A stretch of 64,000 nt of DNA from Azospirillaceae bacterium. GTDB taxonomy: Bacteria; Pseudomonadota; Alphaproteobacteria; Azospirillales; Azospirillaceae. Below the pieces are notes generated by a model. That model had not been told where the DNA came from. It did no database searches and saw nothing but the letters and a program-made list of their open reading frames with translations. The stretch spans positions 1,472,001 through 1,536,000 of the forward strand of contig JAPWJW010000003.1 of NCBI GenBank assembly GCA_028283825.1. The letters are read 5' to 3'. Below, piece after piece: positions 18,474-26,835 of the stretch (the stretch's first letter is position 1; every line of letters begins with the position of its first letter). Made by a program: the position numbers and the translations under genes.

Positions 18474-18884
18474 TCAGGCGGCACGGCGCCAGGGATCGGC
18501 CGCCCGGCGCACGTAGGTATCCAGGACGTGGCGCCAGGGAATGAGGAAGGGGAAGATCACGGCGATCAGGCAGGCATCGACCGTGCCCATGAAACTGGGG
18601 TCCAGCCGGCCGTCCAGCGACAGCGGCACCGCGATGCGCAGCAGCCAGATGGCCTTCCACGCCATCTCGAACATCAGCAGGGGCAGCATCGCCAGGGGAT
18701 AGCGCAGGCCCAGCACCGCGAGCAGCCCGACCGCGCACAGCATGGACAGGGTGGCCCCCTGCATCAGTTCCAGGTCCGGCCCCTGGACCAGCAGCTGGGG
18801 GGCCATGGCGGCGCCGATGCCGGCGGCCAACAGCAGATAGCCGCCACGCAGCGCGTTCAGGCGGAAAACGGAAACGGTGGGCAT
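18474..18884 (-). CDS. four-TM membrane protein of unknown function
   Basis: A 136-residue hydrophobic protein with four predicted membrane segments (about 15-32, 44-62, 64-83 and 103-120). I do not recognise the family; the YPLAMLPLLMFEMAWKAIWL segment resembles small uncharacterised membrane proteins of alphaproteobacteria. ATG 18884 has a good AGGAG upstream and lies 15 bases after the XRE regulator stop, so it is the third gene of the DUF2975-XRE operon. It converges on murQ with 5 bases between stop codons. Confidence 0.7.
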   Translation of the reverse strand: MPTVSVFRLNALRGGYLLLAAGIGAAMAPQLLVQGPDLELMQGATLSMLCAVGLLAVLGLRYPLAMLPLLMFEMAWKAIWLLRIAVPLSLDGRLDPSFMGTVDACLIAVIFPFLIPWRHVLDTYVRRAADPWRRAA

Positions 18885-18899
18885 CTCGATACTCCTATT

Positions 18900-19106
18900 T
18901 CATTCCCGCTCGAACGACAGGATTTCGCCCGGCTGACAGTCCAGCACCTGGCAGATCGCCTCCAGGGTCGAGAAGCGGACGGCCTTGGCCTTGCCCGTCT
19001 TCAGGATGGAAAGGTTGGCGAGGGTGATGTCGATCGCCTCCGACAACTGGGTCAGGGTCATGCCCTTGCGCTCCAGCGCCGCGTCCAGCGTGACGATGAT
19101 GGGCAT
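18900..19106 (-). CDS. XRE/YozG-type transcriptional regulator
   Basis: A 68-residue single-domain Cro/CI-type repressor. The helix-turn-helix is in MTLTQLSEAIDITLANLSILKTG, followed by FSTLEAICQVLDCQPGEIL. This minimal type is typically paired with a DUF2975 membrane protein, and here it follows one by 3 bases. The likely operator is the duplicated TTATCG-A5-CGATAA repeat in front of the operon. The whole group of three small genes looks like a self-regulated unit inserted between murQ and the nag operon. Confidence 0.85.
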   Translation of the reverse strand: MPIIVTLDAALERKGMTLTQLSEAIDITLANLSILKTGKAKAVRFSTLEAICQVLDCQPGEILSFERE

Positions 19107-19109
19107 GGG

Positions 19110-19631
19110 TCAGACGGTCCCTTCCAGATCGTCCCGCATGGCCGTCCCCGCCGCGAAGATACGGACCAGCACGAAGACCATCAGGACGGCGATCCAACCG
19201 CCCGGTGAGACGCCGCCCTCGGGCGCCGCGGCCCCCAGGGCGGGGAAGGATTGGCGGATGAGGAAGCCCGGGATGTCCAGCAATTGCAGGACCAGCAGGG
19301 CCCAGCCGATGCACCGCAGCCGGTCGGTGTTGGCGGCGATGAAGGGGTCGCCGGCCGATACCGTGGCGACCATGGCCCCCAGGGTGCGCAGCAGGACGGC
19401 CGTGGACACCGCCATGGCGATGCCCAGCACCAGCAGCCAGCGCAGGCCCGCCGTCCGTTCGGCCAGGTCGATGGCCGCGCCGTCGCCCAGCAGCAGGGTG
19501 GTGAATTGCCCGGCCATCAGCCAGGACGCGGCCAGGCCGGCCACCAGCGCCAACAGGCAGACCAGGTTGGCGGCCGAGGCAAGCCGCACGGCCAGCGCCG
19601 ATGAGTGAATCAAGGTGGTGCGTTTGTTCAT
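19110..19631 (-). CDS. DUF2975 family membrane protein
   Basis: A 173-residue protein with four membrane segments (about 18-40, 58-80, 105-125 and 140-160), the usual size and layout of DUF2975. The function is unknown. ATG 19631 was chosen because AAGGAG lies 8 bases before it; the longer frame to 19682 would begin inside the operator repeats. The first operator-like repeat (19643-19659) touches its ribosome-binding site. First gene of the DUF2975-XRE-membrane protein operon. Confidence 0.85.
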   Translation of the reverse strand: MNKRTTLIHSSALAVRLASAANLVCLLALVAGLAASWLMAGQFTTLLLGDGAAIDLAERTAGLRWLLVLGIAMAVSTAVLLRTLGAMVATVSAGDPFIAANTDRLRCIGWALLVLQLLDIPGFLIRQSFPALGAAAPEGGVSPGGWIAVLMVFVLVRIFAAGTAMRDDLEGTV

Positions 19632-19642
19632 GATCGATCTCC

Positions 19643-19705
19643 TTATCGAAAAACGATAAACACTGAAGACCATCATCGTCAACTGGATTTATCGAAAAAC
19701 GATAA
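19643..19705. promoter_or_regulatory. pair of identical operator-like inverted repeats
   Basis: TTATCG-AAAAA-CGATAA occurs identically at 19643-19659 and 19689-19705, 46 bases apart. The first copy adjoins the AAGGAG of the DUF2975 gene. They are the obvious candidate binding sites of the XRE regulator encoded in the operon (inference). Confidence 0.75.
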
Positions 19706-20004
19706 GGCCATCAAGCTGCCGGGACAAGAGCGACAGGCCCGTTGGTCTGTTTCTGGCCTCGTCCTGGTCTGCCACTGGTTCCGTCAGCGGTGGCACCCTG
19801 GAATGCCATCTCACAAGGAAGTTAACTAATTGATATGTTTATTAAATATGAAATGACTTTGACGATTTCAGCGTTGTTTTCGGCACACTTCCCGCGCTCT
19901 GGCGAAATTTTCCCGCGTTGCCATCGCCCTCGCCCCTTCCCATCTGGTCTTCTTCTGGTATTGTCCCTACCTGAGAGAGGCGCAGGGATAAACGGACCAG
20001 CGGC
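19706..20004. promoter_or_regulatory. promoter region of the nag operon
   Basis: About 300 bases without a gene. 19820-19870 is strikingly AT-rich, unlike its surroundings. TGGTATTGTCC at 19956-19966, 39 bases before the kinase ATG, partly resembles the TGGTATAGACCA-type site of NagR/YvoA-family GntR regulators, but only one half is convincing. Confidence 0.35.
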
Positions 20005-20913
20005 ATGGACGAGATTCTTTTCATGGGTGTGGATGGCGGCGGCACCGGCTGCCGCGTGCGGCTGAGCAACGCCGACGGCGATCGCCTGGGCGAGGGCCAG
20101 GGCAGTGCCGCCAACATCCGCCTGGGCCTGGAGGTCAGCTGGGGCGCCATCCTGGTCGCCGCCGACCAGGCGCTGGCCCAGGCCAGCCTGACCCGTTCGG
20201 CATTCCCCCGCATCCATGTCGGCCTGGGCCTGGCCGGCATCTGCAAGCCGGCGGACGAACGCGCGGTGGAGGGGGCGGCGACGGCGTGCGCCGGCCAGCC
20301 CTTCGCCTCCACTTCCGCCCGCAACGACGCCCACACCGCCTGCCTGGGCGCCTTTGAGGGCGAGGACGGCGCCATCCTGATCGCCGGCACCGGCAGCATC
20401 GGCTACGCCCTGGTAGGCGGCGTCGGGCGGCCCATCGGCGGCTGGGGGTTCGAGGTGTCGGACGAAGGCAGCGGCGCCTATCTGGGGCGGGAGGCGGTGC
20501 GGGCAGCATTGCGCGGCCATGACGGCCTGGGGCCCGACAGCGCCTTCACCCGCCATGTGATGGAGCGGATAGGCGGCGACCCCGCCGCCGTGGTGGCGTG
20601 GGTGGGCGCCGCCAAGCCCGGCGACTACGGCACCTTCGCCCCCCTGACCCTGGATTTCGCCGCCGCTGGCGACGCCGTGGCGGCAAGCCTGGTGGCGGAA
20701 TCGGCCGACCGGCTGACGACCCACGTCCGCCGCCTGGTGGAACTGGGCGCGCCGCGCGTCTGCATGATGGGCGGCCTGGCGCCGGTGATCGAGCCATGGA
20801 TGGCGCCCTGGGCGCGCCGCCTGCTGGTGCCGGCCCGGGGCGACGCCCTGGACGGCGGCCTGTGGCTGGCCCGCCAGGCGGCCGGCGTGATGGCGCGGGA
20901 GCGCGCGGCATGA
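20005..20913 (+). CDS. BadF/BadG-family N-acetylglucosamine kinase
   Basis: A 302-residue sugar kinase of the BadF/BadG/BcrA/BcrD ATPase superfamily. Motifs: phosphate-1 GVDGGGTGCRVRL, RNDAHTACLGAF, phosphate-2 ILIAGTGSIGYAL, GGWGFEVSDEGSGAYLGREA and MMGGLAPVIEPW. It should phosphorylate GlcNAc or GlcN that enters without the PTS, for example GlcNAc released inside the cell. First gene of the operon kinase-gntR-nagB-II-nagA, whose genes overlap by 1-4 bases. GlcN versus GlcNAc preference cannot be read from the sequence. Confidence 0.88.
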   Translation: MDEILFMGVDGGGTGCRVRLSNADGDRLGEGQGSAANIRLGLEVSWGAILVAADQALAQASLTRSAFPRIHVGLGLAGICKPADERAVEGAATACAGQPFASTSARNDAHTACLGAFEGEDGAILIAGTGSIGYALVGGVGRPIGGWGFEVSDEGSGAYLGREAVRAALRGHDGLGPDSAFTRHVMERIGGDPAAVVAWVGAAKPGDYGTFAPLTLDFAAAGDAVAASLVAESADRLTTHVRRLVELGAPRVCMMGGLAPVIEPWMAPWARRLLVPARGDALDGGLWLARQAAGVMARERAA

Positions 20914-21686
20914 CCACGGCCGATCTCACCACCCTGTCCAGCGACGACCCCCTGCCCCTGTACCGGCAGTTGGCCCGCCATCTGCGCCGCATGATCGCCA
21001 ACGGCGCCTTGCAGGTGGAGGACGCGCTGCCGGGCGAACGCGACCTGGCGCGGCGCTTCGACGTCTCGCGCGTCACGGTGCGCAAGGCCCTGCAATCCCT
21101 GGCCGATGAGGGGCTGCTGCAACCCCGCGCCCGCGCCGGCACCTATGTCAGCCGCGCCATCCATGTGGAACAGCCGCTGTCCACCCTGACCGGCTTCAGC
21201 GAGGACATGGTGCGCCGGGGGCTGGAGCCCTCCTCCCGCTGGCTGGCGCGCGGCACCGGCCCGGCGGCACCGGATGAGGCCATGGCCCTGGGCCTGGCCC
21301 CCGGCGCCAAGGTCAGCCGACTGAAGCGCCTGCGCCTGGCCGACAACGTGCCGCTGGCGGTGGAAACCTCCGTCATCCCGCACGCCTACCTGCCCAACCC
21401 GGAACAGGTCACCGGCTCCCTCTATGAAACCCTGCGCCGCCAGGGCTATGCCCCCCACCGCGCGGTGCAGCGCCTGACCGCCGTGGTGCTGAGCGAGGGG
21501 GTGGCGCGATTGCTGGACACCCCCGCCGGTGCCGCCGCCCTGGCCATCGAGCGCCGCAGCTTCCTGGCCAGCGGGGCGCCCTTGGAACTCGTCCGCTCCC
21601 ACTACCGGGGCGACGCCTATGATTTCGTGGTGGAGCTGTCGCTGCCGCCGCACACCGATGCAACCGACCCACAGGATTTGTCATGA
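20910..21686 (+). CDS. GntR/HutC-family regulator of GlcNAc utilisation
   Basis: A 258-residue regulator. The N-terminal winged helix (about 15-80) contains LPGERDLARRFDVSRVTVRKALQSLADEGLL. The C-terminal UTRA effector domain (about 95-245) is of the HutC subgroup, which in NagR/NagQ members senses GlcN6P or GlcNAc6P. ATG 20910 overlaps the kinase stop (ATGA), and its stop overlaps the next gene. The location inside the nag operon makes it the likely local regulator. Its operator has not been firmly identified in the window. Confidence 0.9.
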   Translation: MTTADLTTLSSDDPLPLYRQLARHLRRMIANGALQVEDALPGERDLARRFDVSRVTVRKALQSLADEGLLQPRARAGTYVSRAIHVEQPLSTLTGFSEDMVRRGLEPSSRWLARGTGPAAPDEAMALGLAPGAKVSRLKRLRLADNVPLAVETSVIPHAYLPNPEQVTGSLYETLRRQGYAPHRAVQRLTAVVLSEGVARLLDTPAGAAALAIERRSFLASGAPLELVRSHYRGDAYDFVVELSLPPHTDATDPQDLS

Positions 21687-22720
21687 GCACGCTTAAGGCC
21701 ACCCCGCTGATGGCCCTTGAGGCCGCCGAGTCCGGCGCCGCCGCCGCCCGCCAGATCGACCGCGCCGCCCCCCTGTTCCGCGATTTGGGCGCCCGCCTGC
21801 GGGCCCTGAAGCCCAAGGTGGTGATCACCTGCGCGCGGGGCAGTTCCGACCACGCCAGCGCCTATGGCAAGTACCTGATCGAGACGCGCCTGGGCCTGCC
21901 CGTCGCCTCCGTCGGGCCGTCGGTCGTGTCATTGTACAACGCGCCTTTGCAGGTGGAGGGCGCCCTGTTCGTGGCGGTATCCCAGTCGGGCCGCAGCCCC
22001 GACCTGCTGCGCCTGGCGGAAGCGGCCAAGGCCGGCGGCGCCCTGGTGGTGGGCTTCGTCAATGACGAGGAATCGCCCCTGGCCCAGTTGGCCGACGTGT
22101 TCATCCCGCTGTGCGCCGGCCCGGAAAAGAGTGTGGCGGCCACCAAGTCCTACCTGACCGCCTGCGTCGCCTTCCTGCAACTGGTGGCCCATTGGCAGGA
22201 GGATGCGGCCCTGCTGGACACCGTGTCCAAGGTGCCGGGCTGGCTGGATGCCGCCGTGGGCCTGGACTGGTACCCCGCGCTGCGCCGCCTGGAACTGGCC
22301 ACCGGCCTGTACGTCCTGGGCCGGGGCATCGGCAGCGGGGCGGCGGCCGAGATCGCCCTGAAGTGCAAGGAAACCTCGCGCCTGCACGCCGAGGCGTTCA
22401 GCGCGGCGGAGGTGGTGCACGGCCCCTTCGCCCTGGTGGGTCCCGGCTTCCCCATCCTGGCGCTGACCCAGCACGACGTGACGGCGGAGGTGACGCGCGG
22501 CACGCTGGCCAAGGCGGCGTCCTTGGGCGCCCCCATCCTGGCGACCGAAGAGGGGATCGAGGGCGTCGAGGCCCTGCCCGTAGTGCCCGGCCTGCCGCCG
22601 GAGGTGGGCCCCCTGGCGGCGGTCGCCAGCTTCTACATGGCCATCCACAAGGTGGCGCGCATGCGGGGCCTGGACCCCGACGTGCCGCCCAACCTGCGCA
22701 AGGTGACGGAGACGGTGTGA
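21683..22720 (+). CDS. SIS-domain glucosamine-6-phosphate deaminase (NagB-II type)
   Basis: A 345-residue protein with two SIS domains resembling the isomerase half of GlmS but without the glutaminase domain. Motifs: CARGSSDHASAYGKYLIE, VSQSGRSPDLL, GRGIGSGAAAEIALKCKETSRLHAEAFSAAEVVHGP. This architecture in nag operons is the NagB-II deaminase, converting GlcN6P to fructose-6-P and ammonia. ATG 21683 overlaps the gntR stop. Neighbours gntR and nagA support the assignment over a GlmS remnant. Confidence 0.88.
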   Translation: MSTLKATPLMALEAAESGAAAARQIDRAAPLFRDLGARLRALKPKVVITCARGSSDHASAYGKYLIETRLGLPVASVGPSVVSLYNAPLQVEGALFVAVSQSGRSPDLLRLAEAAKAGGALVVGFVNDEESPLAQLADVFIPLCAGPEKSVAATKSYLTACVAFLQLVAHWQEDAALLDTVSKVPGWLDAAVGLDWYPALRRLELATGLYVLGRGIGSGAAAEIALKCKETSRLHAEAFSAAEVVHGPFALVGPGFPILALTQHDVTAEVTRGTLAKAASLGAPILATEEGIEGVEALPVVPGLPPEVGPLAAVASFYMAIHKVARMRGLDPDVPPNLRKVTETV

Positions 22721-23865
22721 TGCGCCAGTTCTTCCAGGGCTGCCCCGTCTTCACCGGTGAGGCCACGCTGACCGATGTCGGCGTGCTGGTGGAGGGCGGC
22801 CGGGTGCTGGACCTGCGCGCCCAAGCCCCCGCCGGCGTGCCGGTGGTGGCCCTGCCCGAGGACGGGCTGCTGGCCCCGGGCTTTGTCGACGCCCAGGTCA
22901 ACGGCGGCGGCGGCGTGCTGTTCAACGACACGCCCACGATTGCGGGCGCGCGGGCCATCGCCGCCGCCCACCGGCGTTTCGGCACCACCGCCCTGCTGCC
23001 CACCTTCATCACGGATGCCGCCGGCAAGTGGCGTCTGGCGGTGGACGCGGCGGCGGCGGCGTCCCAGGTTCCGGGCGGCGGCGTGGTCGGCATCCACCTG
23101 GAAGGGCCGTTCCTGAATTTGGAACGGCGCGGCGTGCATGAGGCTGCCTATGTCCGGGCCCCCACGGCCGAGGATATCGACTTCCTATTGGGCCTGCCGG
23201 CGCGCTTCCCCACGGGCCGCGTGCTGTTGACCCTGGCCCCCGAAGTGGTGGGCGACGACGTGCTGGAACGCCTGGCCCAGGCCGGCGTGATCCTGGCCGG
23301 CGGCCATTCGGCGGCCGGCTATGCCCGCACCCGTGCCGCGCTGAACCACGGCCTGACCGGCTTCACCCATTTGTTCAACGCCATGCCGCCGTTGATGAAC
23401 CGGGAACCGGGCATCGCCGGGGCGGCCCTGGCGGCGGGGCAACAGGGCTGGTGCGGCGTCATCGCCGACGGCGTGCATGTGCATGAGGCCATGCTGCGCC
23501 TGGCCCTGGGGGCCAAGGGGCCGGACCGCCTGTTCCTGGTGACCGACGCCATGTCGCCCACCGGCACGGATGCCCAGGAATTCGAGCTGTACGGCCACAC
23601 CATCTACCGCCGCGACGGCCGCCTGGTGACGGCCGACGGCGTCCTGGCCGGGGCCGACATCGACATGGCCGCCGCCGTGCGCGGGGCCGTGCGCCTGATG
23701 GGGGTGACGCCGGAGACCGCGCTGTCCATGGCGGGGCGCGTGCCGGCGGATTTCCTGGGCCTGGCCGATCTGGGCCGCATCGGCGCCGGCGCCCGCGCCG
23801 ACTTCGTCCTGCTGTCGCCGGAATTGGGGGTCCGCGACGTCTGGGTGGCCGGGATCAAGAACTAG
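22720..23865 (+). CDS. nagA: N-acetylglucosamine-6-phosphate deacetylase
   Basis: A 381-residue amidohydrolase that deacetylates GlcNAc-6-P to GlcN-6-P. Motifs: APGFVDAQVNGGGG, GIHLEGPFLN, GGHSAA, THLFNAMPP, IADGVHVH and LVTDAM (catalytic Asp). It ends with the usual GARADFVLLSPELGV. The ATG overlaps the nagB-II stop by one base (TGATG). It receives GlcNAc-6-P from NagE, the kinase and MurQ, and is the convergence point of the cluster. Confidence 0.95.
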   Translation: MRQFFQGCPVFTGEATLTDVGVLVEGGRVLDLRAQAPAGVPVVALPEDGLLAPGFVDAQVNGGGGVLFNDTPTIAGARAIAAAHRRFGTTALLPTFITDAAGKWRLAVDAAAAASQVPGGGVVGIHLEGPFLNLERRGVHEAAYVRAPTAEDIDFLLGLPARFPTGRVLLTLAPEVVGDDVLERLAQAGVILAGGHSAAGYARTRAALNHGLTGFTHLFNAMPPLMNREPGIAGAALAAGQQGWCGVIADGVHVHEAMLRLALGAKGPDRLFLVTDAMSPTGTDAQEFELYGHTIYRRDGRLVTADGVLAGADIDMAAAVRGAVRLMGVTPETALSMAGRVPADFLGLADLGRIGAGARADFVLLSPELGVRDVWVAGIKN

Positions 23866-23874
23866 GGGGATCAG

Positions 23875-24156
23875 ATGAAACGGAACCATTCCGCGGAAGA
23901 GATCGCGCAATGCCTGGCCCGCGCCGACAGCCTGATCGGGGACGGCGCCAAGGTGGTGGATGTGGCCCGCATCCTGGGCGTCAGCCGCATGACCTATTAT
24001 CGCTGGCGCCGCGACCAGACGGCAACACCGGTGGCCGACCTGCACAACCGGGTGCTGCGGCTGGAGGCGGAGAACGCCGCCCTGCGCCGCCAGTTGGCCC
24101 AGATCACCGGCCGCACGCCGGATGCCCAAGGTTTGGGCATCGGCGAATTCGCCTAA
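23875..24156 (+). CDS. orphan transposase-OrfA-like helix-turn-helix protein
   Basis: A 93-residue protein starting 9 bases after nagA, with GGGGGAT before the ATG. It has an IS3-type OrfA helix-turn-helix (VVDVARILGVSRMTYYRWRRDQ) followed by a coiled-coil-like leucine-rich segment (LHNRVLRLEAENAALRRQL). No OrfB, terminal repeats or target duplication are visible around it. It is either a relic of an IS or a domesticated OrfA cotranscribed with the nag operon. Confidence 0.65.
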   Translation: MKRNHSAEEIAQCLARADSLIGDGAKVVDVARILGVSRMTYYRWRRDQTATPVADLHNRVLRLEAENAALRRQLAQITGRTPDAQGLGIGEFA

Positions 24157-24238
24157 ACCTTGCGCATTTTCCCCTGCGCGCCCCGACCGTCGCAGGCATA
24201 CTGGCGGCTTGGGGACGGGCTGACGGGGTGATGGGGAC

Positions 24239-26050
24239 ATGGCGGAAGGGCTGACCAAAAGCCTGGGCGGGCTGCATCTGTGGGGCATCGCCGTCGGCCT
24301 GGTGATCTCGGGCGAGTATTTCGGGTGGAGCTACGGCTGGGCCCAGGCGGGCACCCTGGGGTTCCTGGCCACCACCGTGCTGGTGGCGGTGCTGTACACC
24401 ACCTTCATCTTCAGCTTCACGGAGCTGACCACCGCCATTCCGCATGCCGGCGGGCCCTTCGCCTACAGCCACCGCGCCTTCGGGCCGCTGGGCGGCTTCA
24501 TCGCCGGCACCGCGACGCTGATCGAGTTCGTCTTCGCCCCGCCAGCCATAGCGCTGGCCATCGGCGCCTATCTCAACGTCCAGTTCCCCGGGCTGTCCCC
24601 CAAGATCGCCGCCGTCGGCGCCTATGTCGTGTTCATGGGCCTGAACATCGCCGGCGTCACCATCGCCGCCACGTTCGAACTGTGCGTCACCCTGCTGGCC
24701 ATCGGCGAACTGCTGGTGTTCATGGGCGTGGTGTCGCCGGGCTTCACCTGGGGCCACTTCACCGCCCACGGCTGGGCTGGCGACGGCCCCTTGGCCGCGA
24801 CATCCCTGGGCGGCATCTTCGCCGCCATCCCCTTCGCCATCTGGTTCTTCCTGGCGATCGAGGGGGCGGCCATGGCGGCGGAGGAGGCCAAGGACCCCGC
24901 CCGCACCATCCCCCGCGCCTATATCGCCGGCATCCTGACCCTGGTGGCGCTGGCCTTCGGCACCATGGTGCTGGCCGGCGGGGTGGGCGACTGGCGCGAT
25001 CTGGCCAACATCAACGATCCCCTGCCCCAGGCCATGAAGGCGGTGGTGGGGTCGGACAGCGGCTGGCTGCACATGCTGGTGTGGATCGGGCTGTTCGGCC
25101 TGGTGGCCAGTTTCCACGGCATCATCATGGGGTATTCCCGCCAGATCTTCGCCCTGGCCCGCGCCGGCTTCCTGCCCGTGGCCTTGAGCCGCCTGCACCC
25201 GCGCCGCCGCACGCCGCACTGGGCCATCCTGGCCGGCGGGGCGGTCGGCATCGCCGCCATCTTCTCCGACGACGTGCTGGCCTTCGGCGGCCAGCCGCTG
25301 ACCGCCAACATCGTCACGCTGTCGGTGTTCGGCGCCATCGTCATGTACATCATCAGCATGGCCAGCCTGTTCCGCCTGCGCCGGCTGGCGCCGGGCCTGG
25401 ACCGCCCCTTCCTGGCACCGGGATACCCGCTGGTGCCGGCCATCGCCCTGGGCCTGGCCGTCCTGTGCCTGGTCGCCATGGTCTATTACAACCTGCTGGT
25501 CTTCGGCGTGTTCGTCGCCCTGTTCGCGGCGGCGTGGGCGTATTACCGCCTGACCGCCCACCAGCGGGATGAGGCGCCGGTGGCCGAGGTGGTGACGGAA
25601 ACGGCCGTTCTGAACAACAAACGGCCCAGACCTGAGGTCCGGGCCGTTTTCGAATTCCGTACAGGGCAAAACCGACCTCAGCGCACCAGCATGCTGTTGG
25701 TGATGCCGGGCAGGTGCTCCTCCAAATCGGGGCGGCCCAGGCGGCCGGCCATCTCGGCGCGGATTACCTTCAGGCGTTCCAGGTACTGTTCGGCCTCATC
25801 GCCGGCGGTGTCGTTCAGGATCAGGCTGTCGCTGCTCCACCGCTCGATCAGCGGGTCGAGATCGGCGATGCGTTCCTGCAGGATACGGGTGTACGCGGCG
25901 TTCTGGCTCATGACTTCCTCCGGCGTTGATACCCTTCAAGGCTTTCAAAAACAGGGCGGATCGGCAACAGGGCATTGGTTAATGCCCCTAAGCCGAAAGC
26001 CCGTAAGCGACAATGCGCCCTATGCGGTCCGACTAGGTTGCCTCGGCTAG
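24239..26050 (+). CDS. ethanolamine/amino-acid permease (APC superfamily) with suspicious C-terminal read-through
   Basis: The first 450 residues form an APC-superfamily permease close to ethanolamine permeases: GLVISGEYFGWSYGW, ELTTAIPHAGGPFAYSHRAFGP and FLAIEGAAMAAEEAKDPART, with about twelve membrane segments. The frame continues to 603 residues, but the last 150 or so read through a strong terminator (25620-25650) and run antisense to the next gene, so they are unlikely to be real. Stops at 25593 and 25611 in the +1 frame would end a normal-length protein if one base were removed upstream. No ethanolamine ammonia-lyase genes are near, so the substrate is uncertain. Confidence 0.8.
   Translation: MAEGLTKSLGGLHLWGIAVGLVISGEYFGWSYGWAQAGTLGFLATTVLVAVLYTTFIFSFTELTTAIPHAGGPFAYSHRAFGPLGGFIAGTATLIEFVFAPPAIALAIGAYLNVQFPGLSPKIAAVGAYVVFMGLNIAGVTIAATFELCVTLLAIGELLVFMGVVSPGFTWGHFTAHGWAGDGPLAATSLGGIFAAIPFAIWFFLAIEGAAMAAEEAKDPARTIPRAYIAGILTLVALAFGTMVLAGGVGDWRDLANINDPLPQAMKAVVGSDSGWLHMLVWIGLFGLVASFHGIIMGYSRQIFALARAGFLPVALSRLHPRRRTPHWAILAGGAVGIAAIFSDDVLAFGGQPLTANIVTLSVFGAIVMYIISMASLFRLRRLAPGLDRPFLAPGYPLVPAIALGLAVLCLVAMVYYNLLVFGVFVALFAAAWAYYRLTAHQRDEAPVAEVVTETAVLNNKRPRPEVRAVFEFRTGQNRPQRTSMLLVMPGRCSSKSGRPRRPAISARITFRRSRYCSASSPAVSFRIRLSLLHRSISGSRSAMRSCRIRVYAAFWLMTSSGVDTLQGFQKQGGSATGHWLMPLSRKPVSDNAPYAVRLGCLG
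25620..25650 (+). terminator. rho-independent terminator after the permease gene
   Basis: A 13-bp inverted repeat with one mismatch (AACGGCCCAGACC / GGTCCGGGCCGTT, loop TGA) is followed by TTTT. It may serve both strands, since the 77-aa gene on the minus strand also ends beside it. Confidence 0.75.
25678..25911 (-). CDS. 77-aa protein of unknown function (paralogue A)
   Basis: A 77-residue acidic, mostly helical protein (MSQNAAYTRILQERI...). ATG 25911 is preceded by GGAGGAAG. It is clearly homologous over its full length to another 77-residue protein at 27595-27828; both share IADLDPLI, ERL, IR-EM-GR-GRPDL and a basic C-terminus. No signal peptide or cysteine. I do not recognise the family. 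It converges on the permease gene, whose frame overlaps it antisense. Confidence 0.7.
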   Translation of the reverse strand: MSQNAAYTRILQERIADLDPLIERWSSDSLILNDTAGDEAEQYLERLKVIRAEMAGRLGRPDLEEHLPGITNSMLVR

Positions 26051-26184
26051 GTCCCAATTATGGACCCAACCCAGATCCGCAGTATGGACAAGGCGCGGGG
26101 CACACCTATGAAATAAAGTCGTTTCGCACTGCACAATAATAAATTTATGCTGATAACAGCGGATTTCAAATACGGCGGCGAATT

Positions 26185-26835
26185 ATGCGATCACAAAATC
26201 AAATCCACCACAGATTGCATGAAGACTTCGCCGCCATGTTCATCGGTACATTGTTTGTCTCGCTGGGCACCACGCTGTATGCGAAGTCGACGTTGCTGGT
26301 GGGCAGTGTCGCTGGTGCGGCGCTGCTTTTGCAATATGTGACCGGCACGGGGTTCTGGCTGATCTTCTTCGTGCTGAACCTGCCCTTCTATGTCCTGGCG
26401 TGGAAACGCATGGGCTGGCGCTTCACCATGCGCACCTTCATCGCCGTTTGCCTGGTGACGGTGGAAACGCGGCTGACACCCGGCTGGATGGATTTCGCCG
26501 TGCTGAATCCCATCTATGCGGCCTTGGCCGGCGGCGGCCTGATCGGCACCGGGCTGCTGATCCTGTTCCGCCACCGCATCGGCATCGGCGGCATCAACAT
26601 CCTGGCCCTGTATCTTCAGGAACGGTTCGGCCTACGCGCCGGCTATGTCCAACTGGGCCTGGACGCCATAATCATGACGGCGGCGTGCTTCGTGCTGACG
26701 CCGGACCGGCTGGCCCTGTCGGTGATGGGCGCCTTCATCGCCAACATGATCGTGGCCATCAACCACCGCGGCGACCGCTATCTGGCGCTCAGCAGCGACC
26801 TGGCCCGCCGCGAAAGGCCGCCGGCCGCGGCCTAA
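26185..26835 (+). CDS. YitT-family membrane protein
   Basis: A 216-residue integral membrane protein with about five to six hydrophobic segments, of the YitT/YczE type (DUF161-like). Motifs: LNLPFYVLAWKRMGWRFT, GTGLLILFRHRIGIGGINILALYLQERFG. The function of the family is unknown; transport is assumed. ATG 26185 follows an AT-rich leader. The stop directly abuts a 158-bp palindromic element. Single gene, convergent with a GNAT gene. Confidence 0.82.
   Translation: MRSQNQIHHRLHEDFAAMFIGTLFVSLGTTLYAKSTLLVGSVAGAALLLQYVTGTGFWLIFFVLNLPFYVLAWKRMGWRFTMRTFIAVCLVTVETRLTPGWMDFAVLNPIYAALAGGGLIGTGLLILFRHRIGIGGINILALYLQERFGLRAGYVQLGLDAIIMTAACFVLTPDRLALSVMGAFIANMIVAINHRGDRYLALSSDLARRERPPAAA

Noticed and set aside
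19956-19966. NagR-type operator half-site before the GlcNAc kinase
   Set aside because: Only one half resembles the TGGTATAGACCA type and no matching site is seen before the receptor, hexosaminidase or murQ genes; kept only as a low-confidence remark.
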